Below are positions 28,042 through 36,942 of a stretch of DNA of 64,000 nt, piece after piece; the stretch's first letter is position 1; each line of letters begins with the position of its first letter. Under the pieces are notes generated by a model. That model saw only the letters and a program-made list of their open reading frames with translations, ran no database searches and was not told the origin of the DNA. The stretch comes from Tunturiibacter empetritectus (GTDB lineage: Bacteria; Acidobacteriota; Terriglobia; Terriglobales; Acidobacteriaceae), in NCBI RefSeq assembly GCF_014201375.1, contig NZ_JACHDZ010000004.1, positions 186,001 through 250,000 of the forward strand. Direction: 5' to 3'. Both the position numbers and the translations under genes were made by a program.

Positions 28042-30711
28042 TTACGAAACCGCAACCTCGCGGCCTTGCACTTTAAAGTCAAGGCCGTTCTTCCCCGCGG
28101 TCACCACCACATGGTCCCCATGCAGCACGCTGCCGTCCAGAATCTTCACCGCCAGCTTGTCCTGCACCAGCCGCTGAATCGCTCTTTTCAAAGGCCGCGC
28201 TCCATAAGCTCGGTCGTACCCCGCTTTGAAGATCGCCTTCCTCGCACCGTCGGTCAGCTCCAGCGTAATCTTTCGATCCGCCAGCAGCCTCTCCAGGTCC
28301 TTCAGCCGCAGATCGACGATATGGGTCAGCTGCGCATCGGCCAGCGGATGGAAGATCACAATGTCGTCCACGCGATTCAGGAACTCCGGCTTGAAGTGCT
28401 TGCGCAGCTCATCCATCACGCGAGCCTTCGCCTCTTCAAACCCCTCCTCGCCCTGCGCCCACGCCGTCGACATCTGTCCCGCGCCAACATTCGAAGTCAT
28501 GATCAGCACAGTGTTCTTGAAGTCCACCGTCCGTCCCTTCGAGTCCGTCAGCCGTCCATCATCGAGCACCTGCAGCAGCACGTTGAACACATCCGGATGT
28601 GCTTTCTCAATCTCATCAAACAGAATCACCGAATATGGCCTGCGCCGCACCGCCTCGGTCAACTGTCCGCCCTCGTCATACCCAACGTATCCCGGAGGCG
28701 CGCCAATCAGCCGCGCCACGGCGTGCTTCTCCATATACTCGCTCATGTCGATCCGCACCAGCGCGGCCTCGTCATCGAACAGGAACTCCGCCAGCGCCTT
28801 CGCCGTCTCCGTCTTCCCTACGCCCGTCGGCCCAAGAAAGATGAACGAACCAATCGGCCGCTTCGGATCGCTCAACCCCGCACGCGAACGACGAATCGCA
28901 TTCGCCACCACACTCAGCGCCTCATCCTGCCCAACGACGCGCTCGCGCAGACGCTCCTCCATCTGCACCAGCTTCTGCGTCTCGCCCTCCAGCATCTTCG
29001 AGACCGGAATCCCGGTCCACTTCGACACCACCGCGGCGATATCCTCCTCGTCCACCTCCTCCTTCAACATCCGCGAAGGCCGCTTCGCCACACCGGCAAC
29101 AGCGCCCGACTTCGCCTCCGCCTCATCCTCGCGAACTGCGGCATCCTGCTCCGCCGTCAACTCGCGCAACTCCGCCTCGCGCTTCGGAAGCTCGCCATAC
29201 TGCAACTCCGCCGCACGTTGCAGATTGCCCTTGCGCGTCTCTTCGCCCATCTGGAACCGCAGCGACTCCAACTGCTCCTTCAGTTCCGCAATCTTGCCAA
29301 TCGCACCGCGCTCCTTCTGCCATCGCGCACGCAGCCCGGCCGACGCCTCCTTCACCTCGGCCAGTTCGCGCTCCACAATCTCCAGCCGCTCCTGCGAGCC
29401 CGCGTCCTTCTCCCGCTTCAACGCCGCGCGTTCAATCTCAAGCGAAGTGGCCCTCCGCTCCAGGTCATCAATCTCCACCGGAACCGAGCCAATCTGAATC
29501 GCCAGCGCCGCCGCAGCCTCATCCACCAGATCAATCGCCTTATCCGGCAAAAACCGATCCGAGATATACCGATGGCTCAACACCGCCGCAGCCACAATCG
29601 CCGAATCCTTGATCCGCACCTTGTGGTGAGCCTCATACTTCTCCTTCAGCCCACGCAGAATCGCAACCGTATCCTCGACATTCGGCTCGCCCACATACAC
29701 AATCTGGAACCGCCGCTCCAGCGCAGCATCCTTCTCGATGTACTTCTTGTACTCACTCAGCGTCGTCGCGCCAATCGCCCGCAGGCCCCCGCGAGCCAGC
29801 GCAGGCTTCAGCATGTTGCTCGCATCCAGCGAACCCTCGCTTGCACCCGCGCCCACCAGAGTATGTAACTCATCGATGAACAAAATGATCTCGCCGTTCG
29901 ACTCTTCGATCTCCTTCAGCACCGCCTTCAGCCGATCCTCAAACTCCCCGCGAAACTTCGCCCCGGCGATCATCGCGCCAAGGTCCAGCGAGCACACGCG
30001 CTTGTTCTTCAGAATCTCCGGCACATCGCCCAGAAAGATCCTTCGCGCCAACCCCTCCACAATCGCAGTCTTCCCCACGCCCGGTTCGCCAATCAGCACG
30101 GGATTATTCTTCGTCCTGCGACTCAGCACCTGCACCACCCGGCGAATCTCCTCGTCCCGCCCAATCACCGGATCGAGCTTCCCACGCCGCGCCAGGTCCG
30201 TCAGATCCTTCGCATACTTCTCCAGCGCCTGAAACTTCCCTTCAGGATTCTGATCCGTCACCCGCTGACTCCCCCGCACCGTACTCAGCGCCTTCAGGAT
30301 CGCCTCATGCGTCCCGCCCAGCGCCGCCATTGCCAGCTGCACCGGGTCATTCTTCGCCTTCGACAGCGCCAGCAGCAGATGCTCCGTCGAACAGTACTCA
30401 TCCTTGAAGTTCTCCGCCTCTTTGAACCCCTGCTCCAGCACCTTCTGCAGCGCATTCGACATCCCCGGCTGCCCCCCGCCCTGCACCTTCGGCAGCTTCG
30501 CAACGCCCGCGTTCACCCCCGACAGCAACTGCTCCACCGGCACCCCAATCTTCTCCAGCACCGGGATCACCACTCCCTCCCGGTCCTCAAGCAGCGCCGC
30601 CATCAGATGCAGCGGCAGCACCTCTGGATTGCCATTCTCCGCGGCATATCCGCTGGCCGTCTGCATCGCCTCCTGCGACTTCACCGTCAATCGATCCCAC
30701 TTGATCGCCAT
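28042..30711 (-). CDS. clpB: ATP-dependent disaggregase ClpB
   Basis: The predicted protein has 889 residues. Order: Clp N-domain repeats (about 1-150), first AAA+ module with Walker A GEPGVGKT near 208, the long coiled-coil middle domain (about 410-540, Glu/Arg/Lys-rich) unique to ClpB, and second AAA+ module with GPTGVGKT near 640 and [13 protein letters not shown] after the Walker B region. ClpB pulls polypeptides out of aggregates with DnaK. The coiled coil carries a slightly longer acidic stretch ([12 protein letters not shown]) than usual. GGGAG precedes ATG 30711. I see no CIRCE-type operator; heat-shock control would have to come from a sigma factor. A terminator follows. Confidence 0.98.
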   Translation of the reverse strand: MAIKWDRLTVKSQEAMQTASGYAAENGNPEVLPLHLMAALLEDREGVVIPVLEKIGVPVEQLLSGVNAGVAKLPKVQGGGQPGMSNALQKVLEQGFKEAENFKDEYCSTEHLLLALSKAKNDPVQLAMAALGGTHEAILKALSTVRGSQRVTDQNPEGKFQALEKYAKDLTDLARRGKLDPVIGRDEEIRRVVQVLSRRTKNNPVLIGEPGVGKTAIVEGLARRIFLGDVPEILKNKRVCSLDLGAMIAGAKFRGEFEDRLKAVLKEIEESNGEIILFIDELHTLVGAGASEGSLDASNMLKPALARGGLRAIGATTLSEYKKYIEKDAALERRFQIVYVGEPNVEDTVAILRGLKEKYEAHHKVRIKDSAIVAAAVLSHRYISDRFLPDKAIDLVDEAAAALAIQIGSVPVEIDDLERRATSLEIERAALKREKDAGSQERLEIVERELAEVKEASAGLRARWQKERGAIGKIAELKEQLESLRFQMGEETRKGNLQRAAELQYGELPKREAELRELTAEQDAAVREDEAEAKSGAVAGVAKRPSRMLKEEVDEEDIAAVVSKWTGIPVSKMLEGETQKLVQMEERLRERVVGQDEALSVVANAIRRSRAGLSDPKRPIGSFIFLGPTGVGKTETAKALAEFLFDDEAALVRIDMSEYMEKHAVARLIGAPPGYVGYDEGGQLTEAVRRRPYSVILFDEIEKAHPDVFNVLLQVLDDGRLTDSKGRTVDFKNTVLIMTSNVGAGQMSTAWAQGEEGFEEAKARVMDELRKHFKPEFLNRVDDIVIFHPLADAQLTHIVDLRLKDLERLLADRKITLELTDGARKAIFKAGYDRAYGARPLKRAIQRLVQDKLAVKILDGSVLHGDHVVVTAGKNGLDFKVQGREVAVS

Positions 30712-30987
30712 AACTCCCTATCTCCTCAATAAATTTGAGCTCTTCGCCTAAATTAGACGCATCAGCGCACCCATAGGATGCGAAAATCTGATAGCAAGTC
30801 ACTCACATTCTACGCCTTGCCCATCCCGGCCAATTCCTCCGACTCCCTTCGTGGTTCGCGGTGCCAATCTCAGCCACCACTCACTGCTAGCTCCCTTATT
30901 AATCAGCTTTGTTAGCCCGTCACAGACTGCCGTATCGATCAGAGTTAGTCTTTCTGGTGAGAGCAACTCTGACATGCAGGAGAGTTT

Positions 30988-31752
30988 TTGCGCGAACGAA
31001 TCATAAGAAGTCGACCGAAACCATGGAAGGAAGTCGCGGCAGACTCACGCTCGTGGACGCGCGTGTTCAGGCACTTCGAGTGGTACACCTCCTGGGTAGC
31101 CTGGGCTCTCGGCAACTGGGCGTTTCTGGACGTATTGGACCATCTCGGAACTTTTTCCGTACTGATCGCGGTCATCTTCTATTTTTCCGAGAGCGGAGAC
31201 CGAAAGAAGCAGAGACACTACCAGGCCTGGCAGGTGATCAACACCGCCCAGGGAAAGGGTGGCAGCGGTGGCCGCATCGAAGCACTCCAGCAGTTGAACG
31301 CTGATCATGTCTCATTGACCGGCGTCGATGCGAGCAATGCCTTCCTTCAAGGGATTCATCTTAGCGACGCAAACCTCAGCCGGTGCGACCTTCACGCATC
31401 CGATCTCCGCGGCAGCAATTTCACAAACTCGCTCTTCACCTTTTGCATCATGAACGACGCAAATCTCCGAGGTGCAACTCTCTCCGGAGCGAAGATGGAG
31501 AACGTCAATCTCAACGGCGCGGATCTGAACGGTGCGAGTATGCAGAATGTAACCTTGTCAGGCGCTAATCTGGATGAGGTCGATTTACGAGGGGCTGATA
31601 TCGAGAATATTCATTGGGTGGGGATCGATTCGATTCGCCTGGCCAACCTCGCTGGAGTAAAAAATGCTCCACCTGAGTTCCTGAAGTTTGCCTCCCAGCA
31701 CGGCGCAGTAAGCCTCGAATCGGACGACCAATGGGGAAAGCTGATGCAATGA
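30988..31752 (+). CDS. Membrane-anchored pentapeptide-repeat protein
   Basis: The predicted protein has 254 residues. After a basic cytoplasmic start, two hydrophobic stretches (about 33-50 and 52-70, ending VLIAVIFYF) form a membrane hairpin, and a basic SGDRKKQRH follows. Residues about 96-205 are pentapeptide repeats of the A(D/N)LxX kind (SDANLSR, NDANLRGATLSGAKMENVNL, and so on), which should fold into a right-handed quadrilateral beta helix. The last 45 residues are not repetitive. Such modules serve as scaffolds, and some mimic DNA. The anchor argues for a membrane scaffold here. A bidirectional terminator lies 32 bp after the stop. Confidence 0.85.
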   Translation: MRERIIRSRPKPWKEVAADSRSWTRVFRHFEWYTSWVAWALGNWAFLDVLDHLGTFSVLIAVIFYFSESGDRKKQRHYQAWQVINTAQGKGGSGGRIEALQQLNADHVSLTGVDASNAFLQGIHLSDANLSRCDLHASDLRGSNFTNSLFTFCIMNDANLRGATLSGAKMENVNLNGADLNGASMQNVTLSGANLDEVDLRGADIENIHWVGIDSIRLANLAGVKNAPPEFLKFASQHGAVSLESDDQWGKLMQ

Positions 31753-31783
31753 TTCGTCAGGAGAAATAACCCCCCGGAAAGAT

Positions 31784-31810
31784 AAAAGCCACCTCTGCAG
31801 GGTGGCTTTT
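31784..31810. terminator. Bidirectional Rho-independent terminator between convergent genes
   Basis: AAAAGCCACC (31784-31793) pairs perfectly with GGTGGCTTTT (31801-31810) across a seven-base loop. The A/T ends give a T-run on either strand, so it can end both the pentapeptide-repeat transcript and the S10 peptidase transcript. Confidence 0.9.
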
Positions 31811-31829
31811 GTCTTCTTCCGACTGCGAT

Positions 31830-33506
31830 CTACTTCCCGTCCTCAGTCCCCCGGATGAACCCAGCCACATCCGCATGGAACTGCTTCAGCACCTCCTCGT
31901 TCACATACACCATGTGCCCGCTCTGGTAGTAGTGGTAGCTGATATTCGCCTGCAGCTTCTGCGGAATCTGCAGATGGTGCATCTCGAACTTGCCTTCAAA
32001 GTAAGGCGTCGCCAGGTCGAAGTACCCACCCGCCAGCATCACCTTCATCTTCGGGTTGGACTTCATCGTGTACGCCAGGTCGGGCATCACGTTCGTCCCG
32101 CCCTCCTGCTGATTCGCCGGCGGTCCCCCCGGAGGCTGGTGCCGCAGATCCCACGAAAAGTCAGCATCCACATAAGCCCCCGGCTTGTATGTCTGGTTCT
32201 CGCCATACTTCAACTCCGTCCGCATGTACTGGTTCAACGCCGCCGTATACGCCGACGAGATCGCATTGCTCTGCGGGTCATACTCCGCGTCCGCGCTCAG
32301 CGGATCGATATCCGGCCCCTTGTACCGAGTATCCAGCCGCCCCGTCGTCGTCTCATCATCCAACTGAAGCTGCTTGCTGAACGCAGCCCCGGACACTCGC
32401 AGATTCGCCCTCATCAAATACGTCACCGGCAGCCCGGTATATTGATGCAGCTTCTCCGCCACCGCCTGCTTCCTCGCCTCCGGCAACTCCGATCCCTGCA
32501 GCAGCGCGTTCATATAGTCGCCGATCGCATACTGCTCCACCTCGGCCAGAAACGGCTCCAGCGCCGCAGGCTGCGTCGGCAGTTTGTGATGATAGAACGC
32601 GCTCGCCGCAAAGGTAGGCAGCCCTAGCGCATAAGCCTGATCCACACCAGGATTCCACTTCGGACCATCGATGCTGTTATCGAAGCTCAAAATCTGCGAA
32701 AGCAAAACAATCCCATTGAGATCCACATTCTGCAAAGCAGCCGAAAGCACCGCGCTGCGCGGCGTCCCATAGCTCTCGCCCAACAGATACTTCGGAGAGT
32801 TCCACCGGTTGTACTTCGTCAAAAACCTGCGAATGAACCGGTCGAACGCATGCGCATCCTGATCCACACCCCAGAACGCCTTCTCTTTGTCCTTGCCCAT
32901 AATCCGGCTGAACCCGGTCCCCGGCGCATCGATAAACACCACATCGCTCACGTCCAGCAGGCTGTAATCGTTATTGACGATCTTGTAAGGCGCTCCCTCA
33001 TCATGCTGCGCGTCCGTCGTCACCACTCGCTTCGGCCCAAACGAGCCCATATGCAGCCACATCGTCGCCGACCCCGGTCCGCCGTTATACAGAAACGTCA
33101 CCGGCCGTCCCACAGGCGCATCCTTTTTGAAGTACGCAACATAAAACATCCGCGCCGTCGCAGGAGCCTCCTCAGGCTTGTCCGGATCGGGCGTCTTCTC
33201 TCCCGTATCCGGCAGCAGCTTCCCATCCAGCCCCAGCATCGCATCCTGCGAATCGGTAGATCCCACCGTCAGCGTCCCCGCCACCGCACGGTAAGCGATC
33301 GTCTGCCCACCCACCGTCACCGAGCCATCCGTACTCGAGTCCATCGGCGGCTCCGCAGGTTCAACCACAGGCGTCCCCGTCACCACCAGCTTCTGGTCCT
33401 TCTTCTTCTCGCTGTCCTTCTTCTCCTGCGGCCCAGCCCCCATCGCCATCGCAGAGGCAAGCAACACGCCACAAGACACACTGATCCGAACCAGATTCCT
33501 CGACAT
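31830..33506 (-). CDS. Secreted S10 serine carboxypeptidase-like protein
   Basis: The predicted protein has 558 residues; ATG 33506 is chosen since it begins a signal peptide (VRISVSCGVLLASAMAMGAG), while the open frame upstream is arginine/tryptophan-rich and not protein-like. The catalytic triad is visible: Ser245 in GESYG, Asp497 in GGYFDLATP and His531 in SGHMVYV. NGGPGSATMW is the S10 oxyanion-hole strand. The 30 residues after the signal are Lys/Asp/Glu-rich. It should release C-terminal amino acids in the periplasm or outside; bacterial S10 enzymes often act at low pH, which would suit an acidobacterium. It ends against the shared terminator. Confidence 0.93.
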   Translation of the reverse strand: MSRNLVRISVSCGVLLASAMAMGAGPQEKKDSEKKKDQKLVVTGTPVVEPAEPPMDSSTDGSVTVGGQTIAYRAVAGTLTVGSTDSQDAMLGLDGKLLPDTGEKTPDPDKPEEAPATARMFYVAYFKKDAPVGRPVTFLYNGGPGSATMWLHMGSFGPKRVVTTDAQHDEGAPYKIVNNDYSLLDVSDVVFIDAPGTGFSRIMGKDKEKAFWGVDQDAHAFDRFIRRFLTKYNRWNSPKYLLGESYGTPRSAVLSAALQNVDLNGIVLLSQILSFDNSIDGPKWNPGVDQAYALGLPTFAASAFYHHKLPTQPAALEPFLAEVEQYAIGDYMNALLQGSELPEARKQAVAEKLHQYTGLPVTYLMRANLRVSGAAFSKQLQLDDETTTGRLDTRYKGPDIDPLSADAEYDPQSNAISSAYTAALNQYMRTELKYGENQTYKPGAYVDADFSWDLRHQPPGGPPANQQEGGTNVMPDLAYTMKSNPKMKVMLAGGYFDLATPYFEGKFEMHHLQIPQKLQANISYHYYQSGHMVYVNEEVLKQFHADVAGFIRGTEDGK

Positions 33507-33648
33507 CCTCGCACTCTCCAAAAGGCATATTTCCAGTGCCAGCAGTATATCCGCACGGGTTTCTACAAGCACGAACGCAATTTCGCTCGCGTTTAACTTC
33601 GGCTGACCCTTGACTTGAGACCCTGCCCTTGAAGAAGAATGGGACGAA

Positions 33649-36303
33649 TTACTCCGCCCGCAACGCCTCCACCGGATTGATCGAAGCCGCCCTTCGCGCC
33701 GGAATATAACTGGCCAGCAGAGCCGCGGCAGCAAGCAGCAGAGCCACTCCGCCCAGAGTCTCCACATCCCACCTCTGCGCCCCAAACAGCACACTGCGCA
33801 GCAGTAGCGTAGCCGCCAGCGAGCACACCAGCCCCAGCGCAATCCCCGCCATCGCCAGCCGTCCACCCTCCTTCAATACCATCCGCTGCACCATCTCCCT
33901 CTGCGCCCCCAGCGCCATCCGCACGCCAATCTCCCGCGTCCTCTGGCTCACCGAGTAGGCAATCACCCCATACAGCCCAATCATCCCCAGAAGCAGCGCC
34001 ATCACAGCAAACCCACCCACCAGCCACGCCGACGAACGATGCAGATAAGCCGTCTGAGAATCGTTGATGTGCTCCAAGATCGTGGACTCATCCGGAACTC
34101 CGATACCCGGATCGAACTCATGGACCGCAGCAACAATCGTAGGCAACAAAGTCTTTTCGTCCTGCGAGGTGCGAACGATCACGTTGAAGTAAGTATCCGG
34201 GCTCTGGTCCGCAGGAGCGTAGATCGCCGGCAGAATCGGCTGATCGAGCGAAGCCTCCCGCAGATCATCCACCACCCCAACAATCTCCCTGATCGACTTG
34301 GGCGACAGCGCCGTATCTCCGATCCTCGCGCCCAGCGGGTCCTGATTCGGAAAGTACAACCGGACGAATGCCTGATTGATGATCACCACACGAGGCTTCG
34401 TCCCATCCTCGTCGGGAGTGAAGAACCGGCCCCGAATCAACCGCGTCTTCACCGTCGAAAAGAAGTTGGCAGTGATGTCGCGCTCGTTCACCTCATTGTG
34501 TTTGCCGTTGTACTCCCGCCCGACAAACCGTATCCAGTCCGTATTGCCGTTTGACGAGGCCGGAAGCTGGCTCGTCGTCGCCACCGCGACCACCCCCGGC
34601 AAGGCTGCAATGCGATCGAGCAGCTGCCGCCGCGCTACTACGATCTGCTCCTCCTTGGGGTAAGTCTTGTCCGGTAAAGAGACCGAAAGCGTCGCCAGAT
34701 GGTCCGGCTGAAAGTTCAAATCGACATGCAGCAGATGATAAAAACTCTTGCCCAGCAACCCCGCTCCCACCAGCAAAACAACTGCGATCGCCAACTCCAG
34801 TACCGTGAGGTTCGCTCCGATTCGTCGCCAGAGAACACCGGCAGAGCCGCGCGAACCCTCTGTCAGACCCTCTCGCATCTCGTCGAACGAGAGCCGCACA
34901 ATCGGCGTCAACGAAAAGATCACCGCAGCCAGCGCCGCAATCGCCAGGGCAAAGCACGCAACGTGAAAGTTCAGTCCAAGTCCGCGAAGATAGGGCATAT
35001 GGCGCAGCATGTCGAACGGGATAAGCCGTAGCAACGCCTGCGAGGCAAAGACCGCACACACCAACCCAAGCAAAGAACTCCCAAACACAAGCAGAACACC
35101 TTCGGTTACAAATTGCCGTGCCAGCCGCAGCGGCGAAGCCCCCAGCGCTCCCCGCACCGCAATCTCCCGCCTCCGGCTCTCCGACCGCACCAGCAACAGG
35201 CTCGCAACGTTCACACACGCAATCAACAGCAGTAGCCCCGCACCCGCCAGCAGCAAAAGCAGAATCGGGCGAATATCCCCGACGATCAACTCCGACAGCG
35301 GCTGCACCACGGCACTCTGTCCCCGATTCGAGTCAGGATACTGTCGCTCCAGCTGCTCCGCTATGGCTTTCATATCTGCCAGCGCTGCCGCAACCGACAC
35401 GCCATCCTTCAGTCGCGCCACACCGTACATCCCATGGCAGCTGCGTCTCAAATCGCACTCATTGGCCGAGCCTGCATGCATCGTCGTCCAGAACTCCGCG
35501 TTATTGTGCGGCGCAAACTCAAAGCTGTCCGGCATCACCCCCACAATCGTGTACGGCGTGCCGCTCAACGATACCGCCTGCCCCACAATATCTTTCCTGC
35601 CGCCAAAACGCTTCTGCCACGTCGAATAACTCAACATCACCGTACGTGGCGCGCTCAACAGATCCTCTCCCGCATAAAAGTCACGCCCCAGCAAAGGAGC
35701 CACGCCCAGCGTATGAAAGAATCCATCCGTCACCCGCTCCCCCGCCACCGGCTCAACCCCCGACGGCGTACTCAACAGATAGCCCGTCCCCTCGTACGCA
35801 TCGAGCGAACGAAAGCTGCGATTCATCCGCTTCCAATCGAAATAATCGGGATAAGAGAGATTCGAACGCGGAAACAGAGCCGCGCTCTCCGTAACGTCAG
35901 CAAGGCCTTCAGGATTTGGATAAGGAAGCGGTCTCAAGAGAGCAGCATCCACAAACGCAAAGATCGCAACACTAGCCGCAATCCCGAGCGAAAGCATCAG
36001 CACTGCCGTAATCGTGAACCCAGGATTCTTCCCCAGCTGCCGCAGCGCAAAGCGCAGATCCTGCCACAGCGTCTCGAAGAAGGGGGCCGTGCCCCGCTCG
36101 CGATAAGCCTGCCGCGTCTGCTCCAACCCGCCAAGCTTCAGCAGCGCATCCCGTCGCGCATCCTCCTGCGTCATCCCCGCGCGCACGTTGTCCTCGATAT
36201 GCATCTGCAGATGCCCTTCAATCTCGCTGGCAAACTCCTGCTCCCGCCGCCCGGCAGAGAACATCCCAACCAATCGTCGCAACGCCGCACGCAGCCTCTT
36301 CAT
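33649..36303 (-). CDS. ADOP-type ABC permease (MacB/FtsX domains), no ATPase
   Basis: The predicted protein has 884 residues. It begins with a cytoplasmic prefix domain (EIEGHLQMHIEDNVRAGMTQ; residues about 1-75) that many acidobacterial duplicated orphan permeases share. WQDLRFALRQLGKNPGFT then leads into TM1, a large periplasmic MacB core domain, three FtsX helices, a second periplasmic domain and a second FtsX set ending in PARRAASINPVEALRAE. That is two fused MacB-like halves in one chain. No ABC ATPase gene is near. The start overlaps the padR stop by 4 bp (ATGA), so the regulator and permease are one transcript. The cargo or signal is unknown. Confidence 0.93.
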   Translation of the reverse strand: MKRLRAALRRLVGMFSAGRREQEFASEIEGHLQMHIEDNVRAGMTQEDARRDALLKLGGLEQTRQAYRERGTAPFFETLWQDLRFALRQLGKNPGFTITAVLMLSLGIAASVAIFAFVDAALLRPLPYPNPEGLADVTESAALFPRSNLSYPDYFDWKRMNRSFRSLDAYEGTGYLLSTPSGVEPVAGERVTDGFFHTLGVAPLLGRDFYAGEDLLSAPRTVMLSYSTWQKRFGGRKDIVGQAVSLSGTPYTIVGVMPDSFEFAPHNNAEFWTTMHAGSANECDLRRSCHGMYGVARLKDGVSVAAALADMKAIAEQLERQYPDSNRGQSAVVQPLSELIVGDIRPILLLLLAGAGLLLLIACVNVASLLLVRSESRRREIAVRGALGASPLRLARQFVTEGVLLVFGSSLLGLVCAVFASQALLRLIPFDMLRHMPYLRGLGLNFHVACFALAIAALAAVIFSLTPIVRLSFDEMREGLTEGSRGSAGVLWRRIGANLTVLELAIAVVLLVGAGLLGKSFYHLLHVDLNFQPDHLATLSVSLPDKTYPKEEQIVVARRQLLDRIAALPGVVAVATTSQLPASSNGNTDWIRFVGREYNGKHNEVNERDITANFFSTVKTRLIRGRFFTPDEDGTKPRVVIINQAFVRLYFPNQDPLGARIGDTALSPKSIREIVGVVDDLREASLDQPILPAIYAPADQSPDTYFNVIVRTSQDEKTLLPTIVAAVHEFDPGIGVPDESTILEHINDSQTAYLHRSSAWLVGGFAVMALLLGMIGLYGVIAYSVSQRTREIGVRMALGAQREMVQRMVLKEGGRLAMAGIALGLVCSLAATLLLRSVLFGAQRWDVETLGGVALLLAAAALLASYIPARRAASINPVEALRAE

Positions 36304-36644
36304 GCCGGATCCTCCGTCCCCCCCAGAAACCGCGCCAGGATCGCTGTCGTCTGCTCCCAGTTGCTGGTCTCTCTTTCAAGCTGCTTCCGCCCCACCCGCG
36401 TCAGCTTGTAAAACTTCGCCTTGCGATTGTTCTCCGACACCCCCCACTCCGACACAATCGCCCCCTCCTGCTCCAGCTTCAGCAGCGCCGGATACAGCGT
36501 CCCGTAGTTCAGCGAGAGCACATCCCCGCTGGTCTGCTCAATCCGTCGCGCGATCCCATACCCATGCAGCGAGCCCATGCTCTCCAGCGTCTTCAACACC
36601 ATCAACGCCAGCGTCCCCTGCCACACATCCGCCTTCTCACCCAT
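36300..36644 (-). CDS. PadR-family transcriptional regulator
   Basis: The predicted protein has 114 residues. ATG 36644 is chosen because AGGAG lies about eight bases upstream and the PadR fold starts at once (WQGTLALMVLKTLESMGSLHGYGIARRI). The winged-helix wing is LSLNYGTLYPALLKLEQEGAI and the C-terminal dimer helix is RKAKFYKLTRVGRKQL. PadR proteins of this short class usually repress their own transcript and a transporter. Here that would be the co-transcribed permease and perhaps the divergent one at 36943. The two dyads just upstream are the natural binding sites to propose. Confidence 0.95.
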   Translation of the reverse strand: MGEKADVWQGTLALMVLKTLESMGSLHGYGIARRIEQTSGDVLSLNYGTLYPALLKLEQEGAIVSEWGVSENNRKAKFYKLTRVGRKQLERETSNWEQTTAILARFLGGTEDPA

Positions 36645-36652
36645 TCCAAGCT

Positions 36653-36675
36653 CTCCTATTGCCTTCAAATAGGAG
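36653..36675 (-). promoter_or_regulatory. Proximal dyad overlapping the padR ribosome binding site
   Basis: CTCCTATT (36653-36660) and AATAGGAG (36668-36675) form a perfect 8-bp inverted repeat with a seven-base spacer. In the padR mRNA the right half is AATAGGAG, the ribosome binding site itself. The site may be a PadR operator, and as RNA the hairpin could also hide the ribosome binding site. The core CTATT-N7-AATAG is shared with the distal dyad. Confidence 0.55.
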
Positions 36676-36688
36676 TATGCACCCGCCT

Positions 36689-36705
36689 CTATTGGAAAGC
36701 AATAG
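36689..36705. promoter_or_regulatory. Distal dyad with the same core, candidate PadR operator
   Basis: CTATT-N7-AATAG again, here extended to CTATTG-N5-CAATAG. Its centre (36697) is 33 bp from the centre of the proximal dyad (36664), close to three helical turns, so two dimers would bind the same face of DNA. Different spacer sequences suggest that the half-sites are what is conserved. Confidence 0.5.
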
Positions 36706-36942
36706 AAGACAGCAAAGCATCCCCAACCAAAGCCCCTCAACCAACGCCGCTGCTCGTCTCTCTCTCTCTCTCTACGCACTGTTCACTTGCGAACGAAGTA
36801 GTCCGTTTCCGGACAAATTCACCTCCACCACCACGGCAGCCCGCCCGCATCTGCAGAAAATAAATTACTTGCAGCCCACACTGTTTGGCGGGAAACGTGC
36901 CACCATCTCTCCGTAGGCCCCTGTCCCCGGAGGATTTTTTTA

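Larger units (their letters stand above)
36645..36942. other. Divergent regulatory region between padR and the second ADOP gene
   Basis: 298 bp with the two dyads near padR, a (TC)8 tract at 36757-36772 and a strong GGAGG ribosome binding site before ATG 36943. I could not pick out a -35/-10 pair with confidence on either strand. No ORF here looks real. Confidence 0.5.

Noticed and set aside
28066..29868. 600-codon plus-strand frame opposite clpB
   Set aside because: The sense strand encodes an unmistakable ClpB. The antisense protein is Arg/His/Leu-rich low-complexity sequence.
30712..30908. Heat-shock operator (CIRCE) before clpB
   Set aside because: The TTAGCACTC-N9-GAGTGCTAA pattern is absent; only a short CTCAA-N5-TTGAG dyad overlaps the leader, too short to name.
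36188..36916. 242-codon plus-strand frame over padR and its promoter region
   Set aside because: It overlaps padR in antisense, is Ser/Pro-rich and runs through the (TC) tract; no ribosome binding site.
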